Part shown: positions 10,175-60,286 of the stretch, in pieces
Numbering within the stretch: position 1 is the stretch's first letter
How the letters are laid out: every line of letters begins with the position of its first letter
Assembly (NCBI RefSeq): GCF_901709675.1
Contig: NC_051098.1
Location: 7,131,000 to 7,194,999, forward strand
DNA length: 64,000 bases
Direction of reading: 5' to 3'
Source of the DNA: Syngnathus acus
Taxonomy: Eukaryota; Chordata; Actinopteri; Syngnathiformes; Syngnathidae
Notes under the pieces: generated by a model
What the model was told of the DNA's origin: nothing
Database searches by the model: none
Seen by the model: the letters and a program-made list of their open reading frames with translations, nothing else
Program-made: the position numbers and the translations under genes

Positions 10175-13100
10175 ATGGTATGGTTTGTGCAGTTTTTTTC
10201 CCTGATGTTTTCACTTTTTTGGGGAAGCTTTAATTCTGCCTAAGTTCGATTCATTCTGAACTAGTGTAATTTGCTTTGCAAATAATGGACGAAAAATAAG
10301 ACCGGGGTGAGGGTGGAATGGACAATACATCAGTTTTTGATGTTACAAAAAGCACATTTATATTATTTTATAGTACATAATTTATTTAATGGCTCGTAAA
10401 TGGAAAATGTATACCTTATCATGAATATCATATTAATACTAATAATATATTAGATTTGTATGCTTGTAAATATAAAGCGACAGACAGTCAATCACATTCA
10501 TGAGTCGTTAACGTTAATAGAACCAGACAGTGATAATTATTGGAGAAGTGTAAACTTTGCAGAGTGAGACCTCTTCCACTTCAACTTTGAGAAGACAACA
10601 TTGCTATCGCACACGAGCCCCCTCATCCCAGGTGGATGAGAACCTGTTTGGAAAGACCACACAGGTGAGTGTGTGTCCTTTACCTTCTGCATCTGTCAAC
10701 TGTCAGATGAGTGTGTTTTTATTGTTTAGAGGTCATCACATTCGGCCTCGAAGGTAAAGGATGTTCCAGTGCAGAAGCAGATCGGCAAGACTATCCAAAT
10801 AGTCACCAAAGACCTTGTACGCAATCTCAGGTAGGCAACATTTTTAGATTTAATGGACTTGTTATCTGGCCAAAATCTCACTTCCAGCCACTTGCTCAAA
10901 ATCAGATGGGATAGGCTCCTGCTGACCTGCGACCCAAATTAAGACAAGATGATGGAAAAGTTTGGAAAGGATATCATGCCTTGTGTGTATACTATGAGAT
11001 TAGTGGATTTTGTGGAATTTCCATTTGGGTCAGTCTTTGCTAACTTACTGTGATTAATCAGAAGGTATAACTACACTCTTGTGTGGCCAGAGTCCCATGC
11101 AGTGACCCCTCTGGACAGTCCATCATTCTGCCATCAGCTGACTTTAAGCGGATCACCTTCAGATCCAAGGTTCTCTCCAAGGGGGAGAAGGAGGCCATAA
11201 AGGAGACACACAAGAGTAGAAAAGAGAATGAAATGGTAGAAATCGTTTCAAAAACATTTACTTGCTGACTTTACCTTGAACAGCATTCTTGATCCTAGCG
11301 GGCAGCTGAAGAAAGGAAGCGGCAGATGTTTGAGGCCGACATGTGCCGTCAGGAGAGGCAGGCTGTGAGTGAGATCGAACTGGAGGCTCACGAGCGAAGG
11401 CAGCATCTGCTGGAGCGAGCCAAGGCCCTGAGAATGGAGCAGGAGGAGGAGATTCGAGAGCTCAACAAGGTAGGAAATATATGTGCAGTTAAGGCAGCTA
11501 TTTGGGGCGAGGGCATTTTGTTTGTTTGATTAGCGTATCTAACTCAACTTAACGTTCAAAACGGGCATAATGTCAAAGTAAATTACAAGAAAATATATTT
11601 TCTTTAGAAAGTAAGTCATAAACTCCCCATCTGCGAGCTCCTCAGGCGATTCTTGGCGCTCAGTGTCAAGCCACACGAGATGCCCAAATCCAGGAGAAGA
11701 AGCAGATTCAGAAGGAGATGCTGGAGGAGGAGAGGCGCCTAGATGCCATGATGGAAGCTGAACGCCGCAGGCTTCTGGAGAGGCTGGAGCAGATTGATGA
11801 AATGCGTAAGCATGAGAGGATCAGGTGATCAATCAGCTCCCAAAAAAAACACACCACCCTTCTCATGCTGATGGCATCAGGAGTGTGTTGTCTGTGTGCT
11901 CCAGTGGGAAACAACAAATCTTTGAGCAGATCCAGCAGCGTCTGGAAGACAAGCTGGTACAAGAGGAGCTCAAAGAGCAGGAGAAACATCAGACCAGAGA
12001 GAAACAAGTCAAGATGAACATGGAGGATCTCATGGTACCACAAATTAAGATGGTCAGTAAAATACATACAGTACACTGAATTGCCTGTATTGTTCCAGTC
12101 CCTGCAGAACAAGAGGGAGGAACAGCAGCATCTGCACCAGGAGGTCATGCGCATCAATACTGAGACGTTGAGGGCACAGGAGCTGAGGAGGGAGGAGGAG
12201 AAGATGGCGGACATGAGAGAAATGGAATACATCAGAAACAAATTGGTCAGACCTGCATCACCTTGATGTTGGAAATACTTTTGTAGTTTTATTGAACAGG
12301 GGTTCTAGGATCAAACGTTTCGGGGTGTCAGACTACATTTGGTCAGCGGGGGGGTTGATAATTTCAAAAAGGACAATTGTCCCATCTGATGATTACCTGT
12401 AATGTTTCCTTGATAGAAAATTGTCAGCTAGCTCCCACCTAGAAAAATAATCAGTAACCTACAGATAAATATAGCGGAAATTAAATGGTGGATTGATACT
12501 GAGTGGTAGAAGTTAAAGAATTTGCCATATTCATCTGTTTAAAGTAAGGTCGGGGTACTCAAACTACCTCTCGCCCTAAATTCAGCTGGGGTAGGTTTCA
12601 GCGTACCTGTGACAAAATGAAGTCAAGTACTATAGAAAGTAAATGGACAGATGCGTTCTTGTTTGCCATTACCTTTGACTTTAATCTCTCCCGAAGCAAC
12701 GTGAGGCCGAATATGAAGCGGAACAGAAGAGGATGAAGAGGGAGAAGGAGTTGGAGATCGCCAGGCTGAGAGCTCAGCAGGAGAGGGCGAAAGACCACAA
12801 GGCTGATCAGGTTAAGAATTACAACTTATTTTCTCAAATATTTCAATACTGAATGGTACATCCTCTAAATACGAAGTGATTTTCGGCGACAAGTAGTGAA
12901 AACCTGCAAAGGGGGCTTTGGTTTACAACAGTGACGAGTGGCACGCAATGAAATCGATGAGAACCGCTACTCTAAAAGCATCTGTGTGTGGATGCATTTG
13001 GAAGGATGAACTCCGTGCCAAAAGGAACCAGGAGATTGCGGACAGAGAATGGAGAAGGAAGGAGAAGGAGTTGGCTGCCAAGAAGGCTCAGGAGGAGGCC

Positions 13101-13642
13101 ATGCTTCGCGCTGCTCGCCTAGAGCAAGTCCAGCGTAAAGAGCAGCTCCTATCCATGGAGGCTGGCCGAGAGAAGGCTGAGTTTGAGAGGGTTCTAAAGT
13201 GAGAGACGACAGTCACACGGTCACTGGACACCGTTCGGAGGATCTCTGTACCTCCTTTGGTAAGGCTGCTTTGTGCCACATTTAGGGTTCAGCAAGAGGC
13301 GAGTGTCAGACAGAAGGAGGAGGACAAAAAGCAGCGTCAGAAAGCGCTGCGCCATGCCGAGGTCATCAGGCAGCAGGTGAAGGAGTTGGAGCAGGCCAAC
13401 ATTGCCAAGCGCAAAGAGACATTTAAGGAGGCGGAGAGACTGAGTGAGGAGGTCCGGCAGCGACGCAAGCGCATCAGTGAAATTAAACAGAAGAAGCTGA
13501 AGGAGCTCAAGTAAGTGCAGGTGGTACTTGTAGACAATTCTCAAGGTGTTTGTGTAAATATGCATTTTTGTCCACTCGCAGGGCAACGGGGCTCAGTGAG
13601 AAGTACTGCGGTGAAGTGGAGAGGAAAGCATGGCTACTTTAA
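10175..13642 (+). CDS. cfap45: Cilia- and flagella-associated protein 45 (CCDC19)
   Basis: Coiled-coil microtubule inner protein of ciliary doublet microtubules; human CFAP45 loss causes laterality and sperm defects. Exons: 10175-10177 (ATG only, then GTATGG), 10563-10664, 10730-10830, 11091-11235, 11299-11469, 11646-11824, 11905-12034, 12099-12245, 12697-12810, 13005-13198, 13286-13510 and 13582-13642. All phases agree and give 523 aa (human 551). Family strings include VDENLFG, TIQIVTKDLVR, DPSGQSIILP, LRMEQEEEI, DAQIQEKKQIQKEM, LRAKRNQEIADREWRRKEKE and ATGLSEKYCGEVERKA. Almost everything after residue 100 is charged coiled coil rich in Glu, Arg, Lys and Gln. The single-codon first exon is the least certain part. 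The gene converges on cltc. Confidence 0.93.
10895..10932 (+). repeat. SINE tail fragment
   Basis: A short piece resembling the GGGATAGGCTCC-type 3' segment of the SINE seen at 6718-7068, in cfap45 intron 3. Confidence 0.4.
12545..12652 (+). repeat. Degraded SINE 3' fragment
   Basis: Resembles the last third of the SINE at 6718-7068: a CCTCTCGCCCT-like string, then GGGGTAGGTTTCAGC, and an end close to ACTATAGAAAGTAAATGGA. It lies in cfap45 intron 8. Confidence 0.5.
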
Positions 13643-13782
13643 TTCATCCAAAACATACATCTGGAGCCGAGTCTGTCTCTTGATTTACCACTGTATCATC
13701 ATGTTTGCTTGTAATCCAACATTCTAATTCCAAACCACATTTCCATACAGACTGGACAGAAGATACTTGACCATTTTTACGT

Positions 13783-13788
13783 TTTATT
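13783..13788 (-). terminator. cltc: Candidate distal cltc polyadenylation signal
   Basis: Minus-strand AATAAA, about 1.4 kb past the cltc stop and 141 bases past the cfap45 stop on the other strand. An ATTAAA at 14488-14493 is a nearer alternative. Confidence 0.4.
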
Positions 13789-13908
13789 TAGGCTAGTAGT
13801 TCCCTTTCAGTTAGGTCATATTAGGTCTTTTACTTTTTCAATGGCAGAGCCCCTTTCGAGCCCCCTTATGACAACAAATAGGAATTGAACTTAAGCAGGG
13901 TGACACTT

Positions 13909-13914
<6 letters not shown>

Positions 13915-13952
<38 letters not shown>

Positions 13953-13953
13953 C
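13915..13953. repeat. (CA)n microsatellite
   Basis: About 19 CA units with one CG interruption, in the region where the cfap45 and cltc 3' UTRs meet. Confidence 0.9.
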
Positions 13954-15198
13954 TTTGAGAGATGTAAGGAAGTACATCAAGGTAAATACAGGCTCTTATT
14001 GGACACCGTTCTGGCTGTACCGAGACCTTTTTTCTTAACCATCTACACATGCAACCTACATGTCGTGGGTTTCACCGAGCTGTCATTTGGACATCAAAAA
14101 GTCATTTGTTGTTTTCGGAGGATGAGAGAGGTGAAGGACATTGGTATGTGCGTGGGAGCATTGCCTCACCGTCTACAATGTTTAAAATCATGTTCACATC
14201 TGTACACGCTAAAAAGGAATGAAAATAAAACGTCATGGTGACCCGAGGGAAACGTCACAACACCTGGCATAAACAGACCTCAGCAGCGAGGGCTCAGCGT
14301 AAATACACGCACACACGCGTGCGTGATAAACGTCTACGTGGTCCCGCCCTTGCACATACACAAATACAGTCTCACACAAGCACTGTACACGGCACAAGAG
14401 GTCACCTAAACACATAGAGGAGAGCTAATATCTGGCAGGTACCACCTGTACAGGGCAAGAGGGTTTAAAATTCTTATTTAGACCATCTTTAATTCACATA
14501 CGTACGCACGTACGCACGCACACACACTCACAGGCTCAATCATAAAGTGACATACATCTGAATGCATTTAAAACTCAATAAAGCTACACACCTGTGCAGA
14601 ATATACTATCATGACTGTACTTAGTGTTGCTAGGGGTAGCCATTCGAATGGCGATAAATGTTCAAATACTCTATGTAACATTTTTCTCTCTCTCCTCAAA
14701 ATAGACAATGATGTAATGGATTGAAACAGACTAAACGAGACACAGTTCCATACATCAAAACGTAAGAGCTTCTCTCCACAGGAATTTCTTCACGAGTGCA
14801 AAATCCAATGCTCCTCCACCTACTTCAAAGTATGCTCAGCTTAAGCAAGTCCACTTAAACAATTCAAAAATCAAAACGAAACAAACAAAAACATGACAGG
14901 AACATACAAAAACATTTCTAAACAAGGGGTTATAAATATGGAATGTGGGGATTGCAAGTGTGGTCCAATTTCAGTTCAAACAATACAAATAAAAGTCCTT
15001 CATAGCATGAACATGTTTTTCTTCAAACATGACAACAATGTTGTAACAATAGTAAGAATATAAATACAAAATAAAAGTGGGCTGTTGCTTGCTTGTGGCC
15101 TCTGTTGAGGGTAGAAGACCATGGGAGGCTGGAGAAGAACACAAAGAGAGGAAGAGGTGGGGGGGAGTGGACAGGGTGAAAGGTCATGGAGTGGGTGT

Positions 15199-32829
<17,631 letters not shown>

Positions 32830-33145
32830 GGTGTTTTCCTCGGCGTTCTCCAGAGTGCTTAAATGTTAGCCGCCGTGCTAGCTAGCAGAGCAGCAGCACC
32901 GCGCTAGCTTACGACCTCCTTACGGTACGTGTAGGTCGGAGCAAGTCCGTTGAGACAAAACCACGATAAAATCGCACTGCTCCCAAAAGCGCCACCCAAA
33001 CGTTGCAGCCCAGTGTGTCAGTGTTTAGTTCTTATGCACTCCGCACCACAAGATGGATAGCGGCTGTGGTTACGGCTGATCTTCTATCCAAAATCCGCAA
33101 TGGCGGCGGAAACGGTTTTGAGTGGCTTCCCGATCCGGAAGCATC
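32830..33145 (-). promoter_or_regulatory. cltc: cltc promoter and 5' UTR
   Basis: GC-richer, CpG-containing stretch upstream of the cltc start. AATGGCGGC (33099-33107, YY1-like) and CCGGAAG (33135-33141, ETS-like) are housekeeping promoter motifs. The exact cap site is not determined. Confidence 0.5.
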
Positions 33146-33715
33146 TGGAAGGACACTGGCTGCAGACCTATGTTCATAATGGCTGTTTTTCCATTTAGAG
33201 TCATATAATTACATTATATCCGCATCTAATTGTCACAATTTTCCATTATATCATATTCTTGTTAACGGTGTCAGATCCTTCAAAATGTAAATTCTAATTT
33301 TAAAGCTCTCAAGTAGAAAATGTCCCGGGGAAAAAAATTGCATCAAACTAAATGTTTTGAGTTCAAACCATAACTACGCGTGAAGTCACCAAAATTTGAG
33401 CTCGGTGAACATTGAAGATAAGCTTCTCAAGAATGTTTTTCCTTAATCTTTTCTGATAATGGCGCCACAGAAAGCGGTAGTTATAACGAAACGTGATGGG
33501 TACTCATATGTGCAACACAATTACACATTACTGTATTACATCGTCTGAGTATGATTTTGCCAAACCGATGCAAATGTAAATGCACCTAATAAAAATAAAA
33601 AAAAACTCTGACAAAGAAATGCATTTCAAGAAGCAGTTGTATTCGACTATAAAGGCATTTCTAATCCAGTGTCTCTAAGCTCTTTGCTTTATATTTCAGT
33701 GTAAAAAGCCTAGAT
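33146..33715. other. Intergenic sequence between vasp and cltc
   Basis: AT-rich DNA between the probable vasp 3' end and the cltc promoter. No exon or recognised repeat was seen. The two genes are in tandem on the minus strand. Confidence 0.5.
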
Positions 33716-33721
33716 TTTATT
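33716..33721 (-). terminator. vasp: Candidate vasp polyadenylation signal
   Basis: Minus-strand AATAAA about 1.2 kb after the vasp stop codon. Another at 33864-33869 is equally possible. Confidence 0.4.
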
Positions 33722-34894
33722 AGAAAAAGCCGTGAACCCAAAATAACATCTCATAAGAAAACAATAATCAAAAGGAAAAAACAAAATCCCCATTCACCAG
33801 TCATTTTAATTAAAATAGAAAAAAACTGTTCATTTGCTGACACTTTCCCTCAAAACAAATATATTTATTCATATATATATTTATATCCATTCTCAAGGCA
33901 GTTGGTCATGGCCAAACTAATTGACCTATTCATGGCCATGTTTTTCAAAAAAAAAAAAAGAAAAAAATGTAGAAAATATAGCTAAGAATGAAAGAAAATA
34001 ACTCGCAGAAGTACAGTTTAGGACCACTGCACTGGCCAACAACAAATTGCATTTAGACTGGGGGGGGGTTGTCAAGGCAGTGTGGCACATGCTCACACTT
34101 GACTCTGGAACAAGTGCAATGCAAAGAGAATACATTTCTCAAAATATAAAACAACAACTCTCTCGTTCACAGCATTTCAGTTGTCCATCGGCATCCATTT
34201 GCTCGTCGTTCCTTCCTGCAGCAGTGAAGGCTTTGTGCTGTGCCGGGAGATGTAAATCCTTGTGGCAGAAAAAGACCGCAGAAGTCAGGGAGTTTGCTTC
34301 TCTGCTCTCTCCCTAATTATTGATTTTCTGTCTTCCAATTTCCATTAAGAGAATACGAACTACCAGCAGACATTTGATGTATTTATGGCTGTTTTTGAGG
34401 CGTTGCTGAGAAGAAAGCGTCGTAGCCAAATGCCAACATTCCACCATCTTGCTGTTTACAGTAAAAATGTTGCAAATACCTTCTATCCCTGAATACTGCT
34501 TGATCAGTGAATCTGTCAGAAGACGCAACTAGCAGAAAGACTCCTGATATGAAGATTAACAATAACGACAAGTCAGTACTGTGACCGCAGCTGTGAATTC
34601 AACTTATTCACGTTGAGGACACCTTGGAATAGGACAAATGAATGAGGGAGAAACAGCATCACCACACAAGTGAGTGATATTTGAACAAGTTGGATGGTGG
34701 CCTGAGCAGGTTCCCTGGGTTACCATTTACATGAAGAGTATCTAGGCATGGTGACACAAAAGCAATGCTTGTGGGAGACAGAAAAAAAAAGAAAATGAGA
34801 AATCCCTGGGCTACATTAGAGGATGCAGTGGTGGAAAGGTCCCAGCAAGCCTCCATCCATCACATCCCTCTGCTACACCAGACGTGCACCAAAA
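33722..34894 (-). other. vasp: Probable vasp 3' UTR
   Basis: Noncoding sequence between the vasp stop codon and the candidate poly(A) signals. No conserved open frame was seen on either strand. Confidence 0.45.
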
Positions 34895-54904
<20,010 letters not shown>

Positions 54905-55260
54905 TGTTCGGCCGGGGTGAAGCGCCTCTCCTCGCGGGCAACTTGGACTCACTTGAGCTCTGAAGACGTCGGATTAAAGTCAAACTAGCTGAACCAACAC
55001 TAAAACATATGTCGGAGGGGGTGGTAAAGTCACATCTACACCCGCAAACGGGGTAGCAACTCTCGGGATAATCGAAGTACACCTCGACGATTTCCTGGTT
55101 GTGTGGAACTGGGAGGGGGGGGAGGTGGATACAGTAGCGCAGCGGGCTTGTCAAGTCCAATCACTATCTCACGCTAGTTTCGACGAGCTAAAAGTGGGGA
55201 AACCCGGAAAGTAGCGACGTTACTGTAAAAGCCAAACGCTCCCCCTCATACTAAGCGTCG
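54905..55260 (-). promoter_or_regulatory. vasp: vasp 5' UTR and promoter region
   Basis: CpG-richer stretch upstream of the vasp start (AACAATGAG, A at -3). A CCAAT motif lies on the plus strand near 55157. The start site was not mapped. An upstream minus-strand frame beginning at 55160 could act as a uORF if included in the mRNA. Confidence 0.4.
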
Positions 55261-57869
55261 CGGCATCAACCCCGTTTCTGGACTTGAGCCCAAGTCAGAC
55301 TTTTTTTTTTCTCCGCGGTCGGTAGGTCTGAAACCCATTGGAGTGTGGGCCCAGCCCGCCAGCTTCAAAGAGGTCTATGAGGTCTTGTGGTGCGTTCATG
55401 ACGCCTCGGGGAAAACCACGGCGGGGAGAAAAACACACCAGACACGTTCCTCTTGATCGTACGCGACGTTGTTGTTTGGAACGACAATGACTTGAGAGCG
55501 AAAAAGGGTGCAACAAACCGATGACGCAATCCAATTCAAGAGTGTGATTTAAACAAGAGCTCTCAGGGTAGAGGTACAGTAATGATCGCATAAAATCATC
55601 CCAGTAGATGCAGTATTACATGTCTGAAAGTGTCAATTAAAACAGAGCTTCTTTGCTAAGGCTGGGATTTGGATGCAAATGTGATTGATGTCCTTGTTTA
55701 AGATTAAGCAGATGAATTTAAGTGTGCAGTGGACACACATGATTACAGTCTTGCCCTACTTTTCATTTTGTAAAGAATTGGATGGTTGACTTGGTCAAAG
55801 TAAGATGCATCAAAATAAGTTTCTCTTCAATGTAATTGATGTCACTTGTGAAATGTCTTTCAAAAAAGAAAGCTATGAAAAAAGTATCAGCCATCCACTC
55901 TGGCTGGTTAACATTATACATCAGTTACAGTAATCTGCTTACATAACTCCCTAACAAGGCCATGCTTGCTTGTCTATTAATTCATTACTTTGGTGTTGAT
56001 GATGTGATGTGAATACATTTGGAGCATTTCACAATTTCAAGTACTTAAAACCTTGAGCTATATATCCTTGCCATCTTTGATGAGGAGATATTTGTTGGCC
56101 AAGAAGCAAAATGTGACCACCTCTGCTTGTGCTTTCGCCGACACTAAAATACATCTATTTCTTATTGACAATGGCCATTTATACCTTTGTAAAGTTGCAT
56201 CATCCATGGTTTGTCAACAGTGAGCTCTCCTGATACACCATACTAGAATTAGTGCATGAAAGGTTTCATTTAGAAAGGTTTGGTTGTTAGCCAAAGTGGT
56301 TACATATCATATCCAAAAATTAATTCCTCACATAAATATATCACGTCAGCATGGAATATGTACGTAAAGCCAACGTTTTCTCTTACAGTGGCATTCCTTG
56401 GAAGTCACAGAGCAGAGGCTATGTGGTTTATTAGATAAGAATAATGTGTGCAATATTAAATCAGTAATAAACTACGGGAAGAGAAGAAAGCTACAGAATA
56501 ATAATTACTCCTGGTTAGTTTGAAAAAAAAGGTAATCAACACTCGGAAGAGGAATATACTTAACAGCACTTTACAAAGGAAAGCAACGTTATCTAATCAC
56601 CAAGTTGACAATGTGAGGAAAAAGTATTCTTCTCAACACTGAGATGCAGAAGACTCTAAAAGCATTCCTTCTTTCGAATAGGGATGAAGCTGGAAGTTGG
56701 GATGAGAAAGGAATGCATTACCATTACATGGCATGTGTAAACATCCACAAACCTCAAATATGCTTTTAGTTCCACTACACAAACACGCACACACAAACAG
56801 TGCTCTGACCAACTGTTAGTGGGGCATTCTTGAGCCGTGCACCTCCTGTTGACCCTGCTGTCCACCAAAGCTGTCAAGCAAAGTCAAATATCTTTCCCAT
56901 CAGTGAATGTGCAGTTTTGCAGATGACAGCGTCCAGATCCTGTGTGAGCATGTGCTGGAACATGTGCTGGAACATGTTGCCCAAGCTGGTTGAGTTCCCA
57001 GCTAGTACAGTAGTTCTTAAACTATTGAAAGTAAGTCATACCATAATTATAGGTTTCTCTTAGTACCGCAACTTTATTTCCAGAACTTGACGTCAGTCGG
57101 TCGCTCTCCTCGACAACTGGATTTCTGACGGGCTATGGAATGGAAATTTTAAAAAGACATTTGAGCACGCCAAAGAGCATGTGGAGCTTGTTGTGAAAGT
57201 TTAGAAACAACAGCTCTGAACTTGTTCAAGTATGTAAGTACAAATGAAGACCACTGAAAATTCCAGTGAACTGAAAGCAAGCTGACATTAATAATCACAG
57301 GTTATGAAATACTCTGACGAATATCACTTCCTTTACCATTTTCTTGTACATATGCCGATAAGATGACAGGCTGAGATTTACCATATGGCTAAAACTATAA
57401 ATGATTGGATGATGATTCACACACTTATTCAAAAATTTAAATGACCCTAACCAAAACTATCCATCTATCCAACTGTATAAAAATAGAAATTGGTTTATTG
57501 TATAGTGTACATGCATATGAAAAAGCTTGTCTTTATCTTTTCGTCTCCATTTAATATATGCGAAGTAGTCTTGTTTTGTTTGTATTAGCATTGTTTGACT
57601 ATTCTGTTTTGCTTATTTTGTAACTGTTTACTTTCACATTTGAAATAAAGCCTTTATTTATTCATTCGTTTGTTTATTTGTTCATTTTTCCAAGATTGGT
57701 GGCCAGCCAATTGTACAACCTGTACAGTACAGACAAATAGACATTCACGTTCACATTTAATTTCATGTAGAGTTTAGTCTTCAGTTAAGACAATGATTGA
57801 CAATTGACAATCACTGGAGATTATGTAAAAAAAAAAATCAGCGTTAATCTCTTTTCTTTGTACTACCTC

Positions 57870-57885
57870 AAGCGTCCGCTAGATG
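57870..57885 (+). promoter_or_regulatory. CTCF-like motif
   Basis: CCGCTAGATGTCG resembles the common CTCF form CCGCTAGATGGCG with one change. It is intergenic, between snrpd2 and vasp. Confidence 0.3.
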
Positions 57886-58074
57886 TCGTTATCACACAAT
57901 AATAGTGACCGTGTATGTATGTCCAAGTCTCCAAAGCACAAGTCAGATGCTCTCTCCTTTGCGTCACATACGTTACCTATGGTATAGTATGATACGTACA
58001 TCTGCTTTGTAGCTCGAAGGACAGAGAGAGTACATTTTCTCCAGCTTGTCCTCATTCGGTTCACAGGTTCAATG

Positions 58075-58339
58075 AAGGCGAATTGGGTGAGAGGAGGGAT
58101 GCACCCTGAACTAGTCGCCAGTCAATTGCAGAGGCACATAACAGTAACAAACAAACTCACATTCTTATATGGTCAATTTAGAACCTTCATTTAACACCTC
58201 ACATGCATGTTTTGAGGAATACCGGAGAAGGCTCCAGAGTAAATCCATGCAAGTGAAAGAACATGCAAACTTCACACAGGAGGGCCCCGGGCCAAGATTT
58301 GAACCCAAGACGTACTAACCACTCGTCCATCATGTTGCT
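58075..58339 (-). mobile_element. tRNA-derived SINE, second copy
   Basis: Reverse-oriented, diverged relative of the SINE at 6718-7068. On the plus strand it shows CACCCTGAACTAGTCGCCAG, TCAATTGCAGAGGCACA, GAACATGCAAACTTCACACA and GCCAAGATTTGAACCC, whose complement is box B. Confidence 0.7.
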
Positions 58340-59345
58340 AAGTGAAAAACTGAAAATTAATTCGTTTTAACACATCGATGAACTGACAATCACAGGGCAA
58401 TAAGCCAAATATGTTACAGTTGTTATATTAACTTGAAACTGATATATTGAATAGAATCAAAATAAATCACCTTACCATAACATCTCAAACAGCAGATTAC
58501 AATTTCTGTTCAATGATCAAAATTTGTATCTGGTAAAGAATCAGAAAAAAATTACCACAGAGTAATAATGCCCAAATTACAGTCCGACTAAAAATGAAAT
58601 GATTTGACCATTGACCTCTACACATTTTCTATCGAGAACGGAATTTAGCTAAAAAAAAAAACATGGACATACAACACACTTTAGGGATAATTATTGTTTA
58701 CAATAAAAGCAATCATGACATCAAGACTAAGTGTGAGTACAAAATAAAGTTCAAACATTGTAACAGACTCACTATGCACTGTTAATATGCATTGCAATAA
58801 TTTTGCTGTGCAGTCCATTTGCTTGTGTATGTAAATAGGCCTACGTGCATTTGTGTGTTTGCTGTCTATGCCGTCCTTTCACCATCACACAAAAGTAAGT
58901 ATTTGTATGTTTACACATCATCCCCTCATTCTAGTGGCTCCTACACTTGGACTGTGGTTCTGCTTGGAAACAAATTGCGGTGGAGGCTTGGGTTGCTGTG
59001 ACCATTAATGCCCTGGTGGGGTCTCACATTGCTCAGGCATCAATGCCTGACCGATTGCTATCATAATCACACTTCCCCCTCCTTCTTATCACTTACCTAC
59101 TGAATAAAACATCTTCCTTCCTGCTCAGGGATGCTTGCTCACCACACCAAATCTGGGGAGCTGAAGAGACCTCGAGGAATGCCAAACACAAGAATCAATT
59201 ACTTCCGTGGGCAGTAAAAATATTACAGAGTAATAAAGAATGTAAAAATGAGACAAACGAGTAAATTATTTTCAAATAAAGTATGCTAGCGCATACAGTA
59301 AAGACACAATTATGTAAACTGCCATAGTTGAAATACTTCTAGAGC

Positions 59346-59450
59346 AAAAGTGTTTAAGTTTATTTAATTGCGGGCCACATTGTCATTAGGATGGGTCATG
59401 ATGACAGCAAACATTTTGTATATTAATCTCATAACAGTCCAAAACACAAT
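59346..59450. mobile_element. Partial hAT-like MITE end
   Basis: AAGTGTTTAAGTTTATTTAA followed by GCGGGCCACATTGTCATTA resembles one end of a dispersed fish hAT-type repeat. The opposite end was not found. Confidence 0.4.
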
Positions 59451-60103
59451 AGCTGCTGAATTTTGATGCAATATGTATTTTTAAAAAACAATTTGATATA
59501 AGAAGCAATGGAAAATTATGACAATCAAATATAACAAAGTATTGTTCAATTTAGGTTATGAAGGAATTAGCAGGGGGAAAACCTTGTAATTTCAGTAAAA
59601 TGTTTGTTTGCCCCCCCCCCCCAAAATCCATTTACAAAGTCTGAAATGGGCAGTTTGCCTTCATTCAGCACAACCTCATCTTATATTGTGTCTATATAAT
59701 GTGTGACATTGTTGCTATATTGTAGTGAGTGTTTTAAAATCAACCATGCTGTTCAGCTGTAAAGACTATGAACCAAGTGGCCAGACAAGGCGTGAAGTGA
59801 CACTCAGCACATCTGGTTTTCATAAATAATGCAGCAACTCTTTAAACGGCAGTTTGTCACTGATTGAGCGTTACCCACTGAAATCAAGCCTGACACATAA
59901 GATTCCGTCAGGGCAGAGGGAATTGGTGACTGTGGGAGCAGGGTCATTGCATCTCTGATACACAAAGTGATTAAAATAGTGATAGAGTGACAGTTTGAAA
60001 AAGAAATACATTCAAATATACACCTTAGAAATTATGAAAGGAATTAAGCGGGGGGAAACAAATGAGAAACCCTCATGCAATTGGAGTTATGATGACAACC
60101 ATT

Positions 60104-60109
60104 TTTATT
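60104..60109 (-). terminator. snrpd2: snrpd2 polyadenylation signal
   Basis: Minus-strand AATAAA 178 bases after the snrpd2 stop. Confidence 0.6.
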
Positions 60110-60286
60110 ATCAAAATGCAAAATACAGTAGCCTTATAATAGCCTTCTGTAGACAAACCAAAGCCCTATTTTCTTTGGACATTAGGTTTTACGAGCTGCG
60201 GAAAAAAACAAAACAGCAAACAACTAAAAAGTTTCCATGGAAAAATGGGACAGAGACAGAGACCCTGGTGGCAATTCACATTAAGT

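Larger units (their letters stand above)
13643..15198. other. Convergent 3' UTR region of cfap45 and cltc
   Basis: No coding exon was seen. Plus-strand AATAAA hexamers at 14224-14229 and 14577-14582 could end cfap45, while minus-strand signals at 14488 and 13783 could end cltc, so the two 3' UTRs probably overlap. A CA microsatellite lies at 13915-13953, and short CGTACGCA-type repeats near 14280-14520. Confidence 0.5.
55261..60103. other. Intergenic region between snrpd2 and vasp
   Basis: 4.8 kb without a supported exon. It contains a SINE at 58075-58339, a hAT-like end at about 59346-59450, a poly(C) run near 59612 and scattered A/T tracts. Human genes that lie between VASP and SNRPD2 (for example OPA3, EML2) were not recognised here. 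Confidence 0.55.

Noticed and set aside
12035-12052. Extension of cfap45 exon 7 by six codons to a GTCAGT donor
   Set aside because: Alignment length to human CFAP45 across the exon 7-8 junction is exact only when the exon ends at 12034 before GTACCA.
11708-12241. 177-codon minus-strand ORF opposite cfap45
   Set aside because: It is the antisense shadow of coiled-coil exons 6-8, whose Glu/Lys/Arg-rich codons read as Leu/Ser/Phe on the other strand; the plus-strand exons have splice sites and clear CFAP45 similarity.
13915-13953. CRISPR-like array among the repeats
   Set aside because: These are simple dinucleotide microsatellites in a vertebrate genome, without spacers or cas genes.
55295-55591. 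98-codon minus-strand ORF upstream of vasp
   Set aside because: It lies beyond the likely vasp promoter, lacks family similarity and ends in a T-run-encoded Lys stretch; no splice support.
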